Part shown: positions 8,373 through 16,731 of the stretch, in pieces
How positions within the stretch are numbered: position 1 is the first letter of the stretch
Layout: the number at the start of each line of letters is the position of its first letter
NCBI GenBank assembly: GCA_963752695.1
Contig: CAVVZB010000001.1
Location: 992,001-1,056,000, forward strand
Length of the DNA: 64,000 bases
Direction of reading: 5' to 3'
DNA from: Bog-113 sp963752695
GTDB taxonomy: Bacteria > Acidobacteriota > Terriglobia > Bryobacterales > Bryobacteraceae
Program-made: the position numbers and the translations under genes
Notes under the pieces: model-generated
Told to the model about the DNA's origin: nothing
The model's database searches: none
The model's input: only the letters and a program-made list of their open reading frames with translations

Positions 8373-9332
8373 ATGGCGGCTGCTCTTCAGTCCGGTCTGG
8401 ATATCTGCGAATTGAGGCGGTTGAACGCCTCGGACTTCGCGCCTCTTCTGGACGAAGAGACAGAGTTTTGGCGCGACACCCTGGATTGGGATTTCCAGCG
8501 TTCGGCCGACCTTGTTCGCAAGTTCGTCGATGTGCAGGCTCTGAACGGAGTCGCTCTCATGGCCGGACCAACCGTCGCCGGGTATGCCTATTCCGTGCTG
8601 GAGGAACACAAAGGCATCGTGGGCGATCTTTACGTTCGCCACGCATTCCGCACTCCCGAAAGTGAGTTCCGGCTCCTGTCTCATGTTCTGGAAGACCTAG
8701 TCGCCACCCCGTTCATACGCCGCGTCGAAAGTCAGCTGATCCTGTTTGGAACCCGCGACCGCGTAATGCCCCGGCCGCATCAACTGCAGACCTTCGACCG
8801 TGATTTCCTCGAGATCGATCTCGATACGCTCGATCTGCTCCCGCCTGCCACGCTCCCCGGCATCTCCATCGAGCCTTGGGCGCCCCATTTCCAGGATGCC
8901 GCCGCCCACCTGATCGCCAGCGCCTACTCCGGGCACGTCGACGCTCTGATTAATGATCAGTACCGCTCCGTCGCCGGCGCCCGCCGTTTTTTGTTCAACA
9001 TCGTCCAGTACCCCGGTTGCGGCAGCTTCCTATACAAGGCTTCTCTGGCCGCCTTCGAACGCGAGACCGGATGGATGGCCGGACTTTGCTTAACCAGTAG
9101 CGTGAGTCCGGAGGTCGGGCACATCACTCAAATTTGTCTGGGACGCGACGCGCGCGGCCGTAAGCTGGGTTACGAGATGATGCGTCAGAGCCTGCACCTG
9201 CTGCGGCTCAACGGATGCAAGCGCGTCAGCCTCACGGTCACCAGCGCCAATCGCCTCGCCATGAAACTGTATCAGCGCCTCGGATTCCAATCGTTGCGCC
9301 GCTTCCCGGCCTTCGTCTGGGAGGGATTTTGA
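8373..9332 (+). CDS. GNAT-family N-acetyltransferase
   Basis: The 319-residue product begins at ATG 8373 (MAAALQSGLDICEL). The open frame extends upstream to 8142, but that part overlaps the glycosyltransferase and has shadow-like composition. The C-terminal 130 residues have the GNAT acetyl-CoA core: a strand ending VGHITQICLGRDARGRKLG, followed by a helix YEMMRQSLHLL, and the closing SLTVTSANRLAMKLYQRLGF. The N-terminal half is probably a second, degenerate GNAT domain (AGYAYSVLEEHKGIVGDLYV), as in two-domain members. The acceptor is unknown. It is probably co-transcribed with the upstream GT9 gene. Confidence 0.82.
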   Translation: MAAALQSGLDICELRRLNASDFAPLLDEETEFWRDTLDWDFQRSADLVRKFVDVQALNGVALMAGPTVAGYAYSVLEEHKGIVGDLYVRHAFRTPESEFRLLSHVLEDLVATPFIRRVESQLILFGTRDRVMPRPHQLQTFDRDFLEIDLDTLDLLPPATLPGISIEPWAPHFQDAAAHLIASAYSGHVDALINDQYRSVAGARRFLFNIVQYPGCGSFLYKASLAAFERETGWMAGLCLTSSVSPEVGHITQICLGRDARGRKLGYEMMRQSLHLLRLNGCKRVSLTVTSANRLAMKLYQRLGFQSLRRFPAFVWEGF

Positions 9333-9335
9333 TGC

Positions 9336-9365
9336 TTCCGATTCCCGGCGATATCGCAGTATAAT
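9336..9365 (+). promoter_or_regulatory. Possible housekeeping promoter for the sigma/CHAT operon
   Basis: A perfect TATAAT (9360-9365) lies 18 bp downstream of TTCCGA (9336-9341), a weak -35 match. It falls in the only gap between the GNAT gene and the sigma-factor gene, with a predicted leader of about 47 nt. The -10 is strong and the -35 poor, so this is a candidate only. Confidence 0.4.
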
Positions 9366-9418
9366 CGGGAGTTTCTTACCGAGGCGTCCTGGAGCCGCAC
9401 CCATTCAATTCCGAGTAC

Positions 9419-9955
9419 GTGAAGCGGCTCGCCGCTCGTGACGCTGAAACCGAGCGTCACTTCGCCGCTTACTTTGGGCCACTTCTCATCGCCAAGCTGC
9501 GCTCCCGGTTACGGTCCACCGAGGCCGCCGAAGACGCCCGGCAGGAAACGCTTATGCGTGTCGTGAACAATATCCGCAAGCAGGGCGGATTGGAGCATCC
9601 GGAGCGGCTCGGCGCCTACGTGAGCGCGACCTGCAATCACGTTCTTCTGGAAACGTATCGCTCCTTGAAGCGCTTCAACCAGCCGGACGAAAATCTGCCG
9701 GAGCAGGCCGATTGGCGTCCCAATCCGGAAAGCGAATTTGTTACTTCCGAGCGCCGCGCCTTGGTCCGTTCGGTCCTGCAGGAGCTGAATTCCAAGGATC
9801 GCGACCTGCTGCAGGCCGTGTTTCTCGATGAGCGGGATAAGGAACATGTGTGCCGCGAGATGGGCGTCGACAGTGGTTATCTACGCGTGCTGCTGCATCG
9901 GGCTCGCGGGCGCTTCAAATCCACGTTGCTGAAGCGCCATTCCGCCGCAGGGTAA
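9419..9955 (+). CDS. ECF-type RNA polymerase sigma factor
   Basis: The 178-residue product starts at GTG 9419; no in-frame ATG exists further upstream. Region 2 covers about residues 10-80 (EAAEDARQETLMRVVNNI, matching the core-binding and -10 recognition helices). Region 4 covers about 115-170 with a helix-turn-helix: LNSKDRDLLQAVFLDER and VCREMGVDSGYLRVLLHRAR. The spacing and size fit an ECF sigma factor. A zinc anti-sigma factor follows 47 bp downstream. The target promoters are probably those of this same operon, as is common for ECF factors, but I did not identify a matching autoregulatory motif. Confidence 0.9.
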   Translation: MKRLAARDAETERHFAAYFGPLLIAKLRSRLRSTEAAEDARQETLMRVVNNIRKQGGLEHPERLGAYVSATCNHVLLETYRSLKRFNQPDENLPEQADWRPNPESEFVTSERRALVRSVLQELNSKDRDLLQAVFLDERDKEHVCREMGVDSGYLRVLLHRARGRFKSTLLKRHSAAG

Positions 9956-10002
9956 GCCGTGTAACGTTCCGGCGCGTGATGACAGAAAGGATTTAGGGCT
10001 TG

Positions 10003-10665
10003 ATGAATCATTCGGAAGCGGTCGAGTCACAGGCAGCGGAAAAATATCTCCTGGGAGAACTGCGGGCCGGAGAACGCGATAACTTCGAGGACCATTTCTT
10101 CGTGTGCGATGACTGTGCCGATGCTGTGCGCTCTGGAATGCTGTTTGTCGATAACGCGGCCGCCGAAGTGAAAGCTGCTTCCGCCACCAACCCGTCGGCG
10201 GTTCGCGAGCCAGTGGGACGGTCATGGAAAGACTGGTTTCGTTTCGAGTGGCGCAGCCCCGCCTTCGCTATTCCGATGTTGGCCTTGGTTGGGGTGTCCG
10301 GTCTCTGGATGAACGACCACGCCCGTCTCAGCGATACCCTGGCCGACGCCACGGCTCCGCAGCCGCTCGTCAACTTGCCTCTCGATATCACCCGCGGAGC
10401 CGCGTCCGCGACCGTGAGCCGCCAAGCCCATTTCTTCGCTGTGACTTTCTTTATGGAGCCGCGTCAGAATTCCGAGTATTCGGTCCGGATTTCCGGGCAG
10501 GGCGTATCCCCAGCCAGCGTCACCATACCGGATCGGCCCGATGGCCGCTTCAGCATTCTCCTGCCGGCCTCTCGTTACCAGGCAGGCCATTACGACTTCA
10601 CCGTGAATAGCGGATCAGGCAGTGCTGTCCGCGTCTTGCAGCAATTCTCTCTCGATCTAAAGTAG
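10003..10665 (+). CDS. Membrane-bound zinc anti-sigma factor
   Basis: The 220-residue product starts at ATG 10003, directly after an in-frame TTG; AAAGGA lies about 11 nt upstream. Residues 12-40 form a ZAS domain: EKYLLGELRAGERDNFEDHF, with His31, Cys35 and Cys38 as the H-x3-C-x2-C zinc cluster that holds the sigma factor. One transmembrane helix (about residues 85-105, FAIPMLALVGVSGLWM) separates this cytoplasmic part from a C-terminal all-beta domain that could sense an envelope signal. It is the natural partner of the sigma factor just upstream. Confidence 0.88.
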   Translation: MNHSEAVESQAAEKYLLGELRAGERDNFEDHFFVCDDCADAVRSGMLFVDNAAAEVKAASATNPSAVREPVGRSWKDWFRFEWRSPAFAIPMLALVGVSGLWMNDHARLSDTLADATAPQPLVNLPLDITRGAASATVSRQAHFFAVTFFMEPRQNSEYSVRISGQGVSPASVTIPDRPDGRFSILLPASRYQAGHYDFTVNSGSGSAVRVLQQFSLDLK

Positions 10666-10693
10666 GAAAACCTAACGTACGTAAGGACAACCA

Positions 10694-11491
10694 ATGAAAC
10701 ATGGGTTTCAGTATCACGCCTTTGCCACCGGCCTTGCCGGCCGCGTCAGCCGGCCTTTCGAATATCTGATTGAGGCGCAAGCCCCCAGCGCCCTCTCGCC
10801 GGCCGGAGGTTACAGCAGCAACCGCGTGGAGCATTTTCGCCTGAAGGAGATTCTCTCTTTTCGCGCAGCGTACACCCAGGTAGCGGGCGCTTTTGTGGAC
10901 GAAGGTGGACGGCAGTCCTGGGACACTGTCATGACATCCACCGTCGAGGGGCTGAACATCATGGGCGTCGTCACGGCCGACCTCATCGTGGCCAGGCTCG
11001 CCTCTCGCCACGGCATCAGGGACCACCAGGCGTCCATTATTCCCATTGGCAGCCGGATCGAAGGTTTGCGGGTTGCAGGCTTTCCCGTCGAGATTGAGTG
11101 GGATGTTGACCTGTATTCCCATCTCGATACCCATGCCAAGATTGTGTCCGCTTACAAGGACAACGAGAACGGATTTCGCGCCCGATTTGACGCCGCGAGC
11201 CTGATGGGGCAGAAGTGGAATGAGCCGGCCGTCACCGACCATACGCGCCTAATTGCCACCTCGCTAGCCTCCCGGTTAACATGTAAAAGCGATTTCGTCG
11301 CGATCCATGGGCATGTTATCCACTTGCCACAATTTGGAATCGTGAAGATCGGGCAATTCCTGGTGGATGGCAGCGCCCGCCAGGTAACGATGCTCCAGGT
11401 TCATCCGGAGTGCGCCGTCGGAGTCGAATGCGCTGCCGGAAGTGGTCAGACGAATGGAGAGCCGGTCCCGCCGGTACCTAAAAAGCCCTAA
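10694..11491 (+). CDS. Unrecognised conserved-looking protein between anti-sigma and CHAT genes
   Basis: The 265-residue product has AAGGA ahead of ATG 10694. I do not recognise a family with confidence. It has no signal peptide or membrane helix and looks all-beta: alternating hydrophobic strands, and segments EGLNIMGVVTADLIVARLAS and HGHVIHLPQFGIVKIGQFLV. The first half faintly recalls 'choice-of-anchor' beta modules, but the match is weak. The tail is proline-rich (GEPVPPVPKKP). Its end overlaps the CHAT gene by 38 bp, so it is almost certainly translated with that protease and may be its substrate, inhibitor or recognition partner. This role is inferred from position only. Confidence 0.6.
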   Translation: MKHGFQYHAFATGLAGRVSRPFEYLIEAQAPSALSPAGGYSSNRVEHFRLKEILSFRAAYTQVAGAFVDEGGRQSWDTVMTSTVEGLNIMGVVTADLIVARLASRHGIRDHQASIIPIGSRIEGLRVAGFPVEIEWDVDLYSHLDTHAKIVSAYKDNENGFRARFDAASLMGQKWNEPAVTDHTRLIATSLASRLTCKSDFVAIHGHVIHLPQFGIVKIGQFLVDGSARQVTMLQVHPECAVGVECAAGSGQTNGEPVPPVPKKP

Positions 11492-13919
11492 GCTGCTCGT
11501 CACCGGCGCGGCAATCCTGGGGCTGTCCATTCTGAGCGGGTATGCCCGCAATCCGGACTGCAACTGCAACGCATTCATCGATCGCACCCAAGCCCTGCGT
11601 GAGTCGGGCGATAATGCCGGCGGCGCTCGTTGGGCAGCCTTCGGAGAACGGCAGTGCCGCGCGGAAGGCAACAAGCAGTTCTGGCGATTGAATCTCCTCA
11701 AAGCCGAGTCGTTGACCGACGCCGGCGAGTACACTTCCGCTCTGCGCGTCCTTGACTCCAGCCCGCTGCCCGGCTCCAGCTTTGCGCTTCTACGCGCGCG
11801 CCGTCTAAACGATCAGGCTTGGATTCATTTCCTGCTCACGGAGTACGACGCAGCCGAACGGCTAGTCAACGAGGCTGACCAGGAAGCGCATCGCGCCAGT
11901 CCCCCGCGGATCTCGGCCATGGCCGACGTCTTGACGACGCGCCTTTACCTCTACGGGAAAACCGGCAATCTGGAAGCCGCCCGCCACACGTTTGATCTGT
12001 TGAAGGAAACCGGACAAGTGGACCCGGCGCACCTGCTCGGCACGTACGGCACTTTGTTAGATCGGTCCGGACGCTTCGAAGAGGCCGCCAGCTATTTCGA
12101 AGCCGCGCTGTTGCAGCCTGGCCTGAATGCGCTCGAAACCGGCAAATTCCAGAACAATCTCGCCGAAATCTATTACCACCTGGGTAATCCGGATCAGGCG
12201 TTGGCGGCTGGAATCAAGGCGGAACCTGCTCTGCGGAAGGCTTCAGACCGGTCCGGCTTGCGCGTCTGCCTCAACACCTTGGGTCTCGTCCATATGGACC
12301 TCGGCGAGATGGAGCAAGCCGAAGAAACGCTCGACGAATCTCGCCAGCTCGCGGCGGATTTAGGCGACACACGCGCCATCGCCGAAGTCGCCAACAACCT
12401 GACCTTGCTGGCGATCAAACGCGGTGACTGGACTGAGGCCGCCGAGCGGAACCGTCAAGCTTTTGAGATTGAACACAGTCTCAAAGACGTTGAATCGGAA
12501 CAATATTCACACATTCACGCCGCCCGCATCTACGCCGGCCGCAAGCAGTTTGCGGAAGCTTTGGCGGCATTGGGCGCCATCGACGATAGCCGGTTGGATA
12601 ATCCCAACCCGCGGATCGACGCCGAAGTCGAGTTCATCGCGATCTATCGCCAGCTTGGTGACCAGCCGCGGGCTCGCGCGCACTACCGGTCCGCGCAGAA
12701 GCTCATCGCCACCGTTCGTTCCCGCATGGATAAGGACGAAAACAAGCTGGCTTGGTACGACAGCCAAAGCGCGCTGAATCAGGAGTGGGTGCGCTTCCTA
12801 ATGCAGACCGGGCATACCGGCGAAGCTCTCGAGTCCGCCGAAGCTAGCCGTGTTCTGCTCATGCGCGAGCGGCTCGGGAATCGCGGCAAGGTCGCGGGGC
12901 GGCTTAGCGATTATCGCGTCATTGCCAAAAAGCAAGATGCCGCGCTGGTCTCCTATTGGCTGATGCCGGACGTTTCCTATGCGTGGGTGGTGAACAACGG
13001 AACCGTACAGTTCGCCAAGCTCCACGGCGAGCACGCCATCGCCTCCCTGGTTGGGCAGTATCGCGCCTTTATTGAGGACGGGAACGATCCGCTTGCCACG
13101 CAGAGTCCGGCAGCCGATCAACTGCGGCGCGCGATCCTCGATCCCGTGCTCCCGCTGTTAGCCGGTGCAAAGCGCGTGATCGTGGTCCCCGATGCCCAGC
13201 TCCACGCTCTCAATCTGGAGACCCTGACCGTCAACGGGCATTACTGGATTCAGGACGTGGCGCTAACGATCGCTCCCTCGCTCAATGTCCTAGTCGCTGC
13301 CGCCGAGGCAGGTCCGAAGGTCCCGCTCGGTCAGGCGATCCTCGCCGTGGGCGACCCCACGCCGACCGCCGATTTCCCCAAACTTCCAAACGCCTCGCGC
13401 GAGCTCGATGCGGTCACGCGCGTGTTCCACGCAAGTAACGTCCTTCGAGGTCCACAGGCAACCCCTGCCGCCTACTTCGCCGCTCGCGCCGGTCCGCGAT
13501 ACATTCACTTCGCCGCCCACGCCGCCGCTTTTGCCGAGCAACCTTTGGACTCCGCGATCATTCTTTCAGCCGGGCGTCTCACCGCGCGCGACCTGCTCCA
13601 CATGCCGATCCATGCCGAACTCGTCACGTTGTCCTCCTGCAGCAGCGCGGGTACCCGCTCCTACCACGGCGAAGGATTAGTCGGTCTGGCGTGGGTGTTT
13701 CTGCAAACCGGGGCGCACGGCGTCATTGCGGGCCTGTGGAATGCCAACGACGATGCGACCGCAACCCTCATGTCCGCACTCTACCAGCGCATCGCTTCCG
13801 GTCTTCCTCCCGGTGACGCTCTGCGGCAAGCCAAGCTCGCCATGATCGCTGGGGGCAACTCTTTCGCTCGTCCCTACTACTGGGGACCCTTTCAGTACTA
13901 CCGTGGCGCGGACCGTTAG
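11454..13919 (+). CDS. TPR-CHAT putative caspase-like cysteine protease
   Basis: The 821-residue product starts at ATG 11454 (GTG 11442 is an alternative). A hydrophobic segment (LLVTGAAILGLSILSGYA) serves as signal or anchor. Residues about 40-450 are tetratricopeptide repeats (for example ALETGKFQNNLAEIYYHLGN and ALAAGIKAEPALRKAS). The C-terminal CHAT domain (about 500-821) has the caspase-like dyad: His689 in IHFAAHAA and Cys729 in TLSSCSSAGT. It continues with GEGLVGLAWVFLQTGAHGVI and ends PYYWGPFQYY. CHAT proteins are clan CD peptidases used in bacterial effector and regulated-proteolysis systems. Here it belongs to an ECF sigma/anti-sigma operon, and its likely localisation is at or outside the inner membrane. 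Confidence 0.87.
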   Translation: MESRSRRYLKSPKLLVTGAAILGLSILSGYARNPDCNCNAFIDRTQALRESGDNAGGARWAAFGERQCRAEGNKQFWRLNLLKAESLTDAGEYTSALRVLDSSPLPGSSFALLRARRLNDQAWIHFLLTEYDAAERLVNEADQEAHRASPPRISAMADVLTTRLYLYGKTGNLEAARHTFDLLKETGQVDPAHLLGTYGTLLDRSGRFEEAASYFEAALLQPGLNALETGKFQNNLAEIYYHLGNPDQALAAGIKAEPALRKASDRSGLRVCLNTLGLVHMDLGEMEQAEETLDESRQLAADLGDTRAIAEVANNLTLLAIKRGDWTEAAERNRQAFEIEHSLKDVESEQYSHIHAARIYAGRKQFAEALAALGAIDDSRLDNPNPRIDAEVEFIAIYRQLGDQPRARAHYRSAQKLIATVRSRMDKDENKLAWYDSQSALNQEWVRFLMQTGHTGEALESAEASRVLLMRERLGNRGKVAGRLSDYRVIAKKQDAALVSYWLMPDVSYAWVVNNGTVQFAKLHGEHAIASLVGQYRAFIEDGNDPLATQSPAADQLRRAILDPVLPLLAGAKRVIVVPDAQLHALNLETLTVNGHYWIQDVALTIAPSLNVLVAAAEAGPKVPLGQAILAVGDPTPTADFPKLPNASRELDAVTRVFHASNVLRGPQATPAAYFAARAGPRYIHFAAHAAAFAEQPLDSAIILSAGRLTARDLLHMPIHAELVTLSSCSSAGTRSYHGEGLVGLAWVFLQTGAHGVIAGLWNANDDATATLMSALYQRIASGLPPGDALRQAKLAMIAGGNSFARPYYWGPFQYYRGADR

Positions 13920-13934
13920 GACGGCAGCAATCGT

Positions 13935-15224
13935 ATGATGGGAACGGGCGGCTGCTGCCTACGCGCAGCCCGTATGGGTTCACTATCTTCTTTGCCTGTG
14001 CTTGGAAAACGTGTCGCGATTTTCTTCTGGGATGGACATCTCGCCGTGGCCCCAAGCCTCGTCAGCGCTATGCAATCCATGGCTCAGGCCGGCTACCAGG
14101 TAGATGTCTATATCCGAGGTTTGGGTGAAGCGATCGGTCCCATGGGCGCGCTTCCCGATGGCGTCCGCATTTTGGACTACTCGTTTGCGCGCCGTCTCTC
14201 TTCGGGTATTTGGCGGCGGCTGATTCCCGGTCGGTTGAGCGTAGGCCTGGGAGTCTTGCTCTACTTGGCTTGCGCTGTCAGGGAAGCACGCCGCCAGCCC
14301 TATGCCGCCGTTTTCGGGGTGGACGCCATAGGCGGCTATTGCGGGAGCCGTCTCGCGCGATGGTTTCGTCTACCGTTTTTCTACTGGTCGTTGGAACTAC
14401 TCTTTGCCCGCGACTCCCGGCGCCTGTACGAGCGTGTGCTGGTGTACTTCAGCCGGCAAGCCACGCGCGCGGCATCATGGATCATCATCCAGGACGCGGA
14501 ACGCGCCAAAGCTCTGCTAGCCGAAAATCGCCCAGGTCACGACCGCGTGCTCCTGGTTCCGAACGGTCCATCTGGCCCCGCCAACCTCGGTAAATCGGAT
14601 TTCTTGCAGCGCCGCTTCGGGATACCGCACGACACCCAAATCGTTTTGCACGCCGGCATGATCGGGGATTGGGTTTTGTCGTCGGAGATTACCCGCTCTG
14701 TCCGCGATTGGCCCCCAGGCTTTTGTCTGGTCATGCATTCCAACGAGCCCCGGCGCCTGGATGAGCCCGACATCCGGCAGCTCAGCGATCTTCACGAACC
14801 GCGTCTGACGCTTTCGCTCGATCCGGTCGCGGCCAGCGATGTCGATGACCTGATCTCGTCGGCCTCCATCGGCATCGCGGCTTACGGACAAGGGCTTGGA
14901 CCGAACTGGGACCTGATTGTCTACGCCTCCGGTAAACTCGGACACTATCTCCGCAACGGACTCCCGGTGATCTGTTCCGATCACCCTGGCATGCGAGAGC
15001 TGATCGAGTACTATCGTTGCGGAATTGTCGTCAACAGTGTGGATGAGATCGCGGCGGCGCTGGAAAAAATCTCTCAAGACTACTCTTCTTATCGGGCTGG
15101 CGCGCTCGAATGCTATCGGCGCCGCTATGAGTTTTCCGCGCACTTCGAAGCCGTTTTGGAGACTCTGGCCCGCGAGTGCCGCCTAGCGACCGCGCCCGTG
15201 GAAGGAGCGCTCGCATGGAAGTAA
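13935..15224 (+). CDS. GT-B glycosyltransferase (family 4-like)
   Basis: The product is 429 residues from ATG 13935. A start at 13974 (MGSLSSLP) would fit the domain better but lacks a ribosome-binding site. The N-terminal domain begins KRVAIFFWDGH. The C-terminal donor domain includes VLHAGMIGDWVLS and VYASGKLGHYLRNGLPVICS, with DHPGMRELIEYYRCGIVV, the usual E-x7-E region of retaining GT4 enzymes. It lies 15 bp after the CHAT gene and overlaps the cupin gene by 10 bp, so it leads a four-gene glycan cassette that may be read through from the sigma/CHAT operon. Confidence 0.82.
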   Translation: MMGTGGCCLRAARMGSLSSLPVLGKRVAIFFWDGHLAVAPSLVSAMQSMAQAGYQVDVYIRGLGEAIGPMGALPDGVRILDYSFARRLSSGIWRRLIPGRLSVGLGVLLYLACAVREARRQPYAAVFGVDAIGGYCGSRLARWFRLPFFYWSLELLFARDSRRLYERVLVYFSRQATRAASWIIIQDAERAKALLAENRPGHDRVLLVPNGPSGPANLGKSDFLQRRFGIPHDTQIVLHAGMIGDWVLSSEITRSVRDWPPGFCLVMHSNEPRRLDEPDIRQLSDLHEPRLTLSLDPVAASDVDDLISSASIGIAAYGQGLGPNWDLIVYASGKLGHYLRNGLPVICSDHPGMRELIEYYRCGIVVNSVDEIAAALEKISQDYSSYRAGALECYRRRYEFSAHFEAVLETLARECRLATAPVEGALAWK

Positions 15225-15610
15225 TCAGCGCGGCCGATGGCAGCGTTCTCGCCTATCTGATCACCCGCGAGAGCACGTTTTCCGAAACCACCTTCGTGAG
15301 TCCGCCCGAGACGCCTATGCAGCTCGGGTTCGTCGTTTATGGGGCGGGGAAGACAATCGCGCCGCATTCACATTTGCCGGTTGAGCGCCGCATCCTAGGC
15401 ACGAGTGAATTTTTGTGGGTGCGCCAAGGAAGTTGCCGGATCGATATCTATGACGATCAGCGTGTGTTTGTAGCGGCCCGGGATCTGCGCGTGGGCGATG
15501 CGATCCTTCTGTTGGCTGGCGGCCACGCGTTCCACATGCTGGAAGATACGGTTCTGGCCGAGGTCAAGCAAGGCCCCTATTTCGGCATGGAAGAGAAAGA
15601 GCGATTCTGA
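15215..15610 (+). CDS. Small cupin protein of a glycan cassette
   Basis: The 131-residue product starts at ATG 15215 with GAAGGAG upstream. It reads as a single double-stranded beta-helix: a first cupin motif around GAGKTIAPHSHLPVERRI (PHSH as metal ligands) and a second around LRVGDAILLLAGGHAFHML. Cupins of this size in sugar clusters are sugar-nucleotide isomerases or regulators. It begins inside the glycosyltransferase gene and its TGA overlaps the ATG of the aminotransferase (ATGA), so all are translationally coupled. Whether it is a WxcM/FdtA-like 3,4-ketoisomerase cannot be settled by eye. Confidence 0.7.
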   Translation: MEVISAADGSVLAYLITRESTFSETTFVSPPETPMQLGFVVYGAGKTIAPHSHLPVERRILGTSEFLWVRQGSCRIDIYDDQRVFVAARDLRVGDAILLLAGGHAFHMLEDTVLAEVKQGPYFGMEEKERF

Positions 15611-16731
15611 TGATCCCGGTCAGCGAGCCCTGGTTCCTGGAAGAGGACGCTGCTTGCGTAGCTGAATGCGTGCGCACCGGCTGGGTGTCCTCGGCGGGTC
15701 CGGCAGTAGCGGACTTCGAGGCGGCCTGGGCGGCGTACTGCGAACGTGCTTTCGGGGTTGCGGTCAGCAGCGGCACAACGGCTCTGCAGCTATCGATCAA
15801 CGCGCTGGACTTGCGCCCCGGCGATGAAGTCATCATCCCCGCGTTCACCATAATTTCCTGCGCGCTTGCGGTGATCTACGGAGGCGGAACCCCTGTTCTG
15901 ATCGATGCTGATCCGAACACCTGGTGCCTGGATGTTAGCTGCATCGAAGCCAGAATCACACCTCGAACCAAGGCGATCATGCCAGTTCATATTTACGGGC
16001 ACCCCGTCAACATGGCTCCGCTTTTGAAACTCGCGGAGAAATACGGACTTGCGGTGATCGAAGATTCCGCCGAAGCCCATGGCGCGGAGTATTTCGACGG
16101 CGCAACCTGGCGGCGATGTGGCTGCTTTGGCCGCATGAGCTGCTTTAGCTTCTATGCCAACAAGCTGATCGCTACCGGTGAGGGCGGCATGATTGTGACC
16201 GATGACGAGCCGCTGGCTCAGCGGCTGCGGTCATTGCGCGATCTGTGTTTCGATCCGAAGCGCCGATTTGTGCATCCCGCCATGGGCTACAACTACCGGC
16301 TGACCAACCTGCAAGCGGCGTTAGGACGGAATCAAGTAGACCGGATGCCGGAACTGCTCCGACGAAAACGGCGTATGGCGGAAATCTATCGGCGGCTGCT
16401 GGCCGATATTCCAGGCTTGGAGCATCCGCCCGAAATGTCATGGGCGCGCAGCATGTACTGGATGTACGGGATCGTGCTCGGCCAGCAGCATCACTGCGGC
16501 GCGGTTGATTTCGCCGTCCGTTTACGGCAACTCGGCGTAGACACGCGCCCGTTTTTCGCCGGCATGCACCAGCAGCCCGCCTTGCTGGAGCGTGGTCTGT
16601 TCGCGGGAGAGAGCTACCCACAAGCGGACCGCTTGGCTGAACGCGGTCTTTATCTCCCTTCAGGCTTGGGCACTAGCGAGTCACAGTTCGAACAGGTCTC
16701 GGAAGCCGTGCATCGGGTGCTTGATGTCTGA
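15610..16731 (+). CDS. DegT/DnrJ/EryC1/StrS sugar aminotransferase
   Basis: The 373-residue product is a fold-type I PLP enzyme with the family's conserved blocks: VSSGTTALQLSINAL (phosphate pocket), GDEVIIPAFTIIS, MPVHIYGHPVNM, IEDSAEAHGAEY (Asp that binds the pyridine nitrogen) and FSFYANKLIATGEGGM (PLP lysine in the NK pair). These enzymes transfer an amino group to a keto-sugar nucleotide such as GDP-4-keto-6-deoxymannose (perosamine) or dTDP-keto sugars. The length is normal. It starts on the ATGA overlap with the cupin gene and overlaps the methyltransferase gene by 8 bp. The cassette therefore probably makes and attaches an amino sugar. Confidence 0.9.
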   Translation: MIPVSEPWFLEEDAACVAECVRTGWVSSAGPAVADFEAAWAAYCERAFGVAVSSGTTALQLSINALDLRPGDEVIIPAFTIISCALAVIYGGGTPVLIDADPNTWCLDVSCIEARITPRTKAIMPVHIYGHPVNMAPLLKLAEKYGLAVIEDSAEAHGAEYFDGATWRRCGCFGRMSCFSFYANKLIATGEGGMIVTDDEPLAQRLRSLRDLCFDPKRRFVHPAMGYNYRLTNLQAALGRNQVDRMPELLRRKRRMAEIYRRLLADIPGLEHPPEMSWARSMYWMYGIVLGQQHHCGAVDFAVRLRQLGVDTRPFFAGMHQQPALLERGLFAGESYPQADRLAERGLYLPSGLGTSESQFEQVSEAVHRVLDV

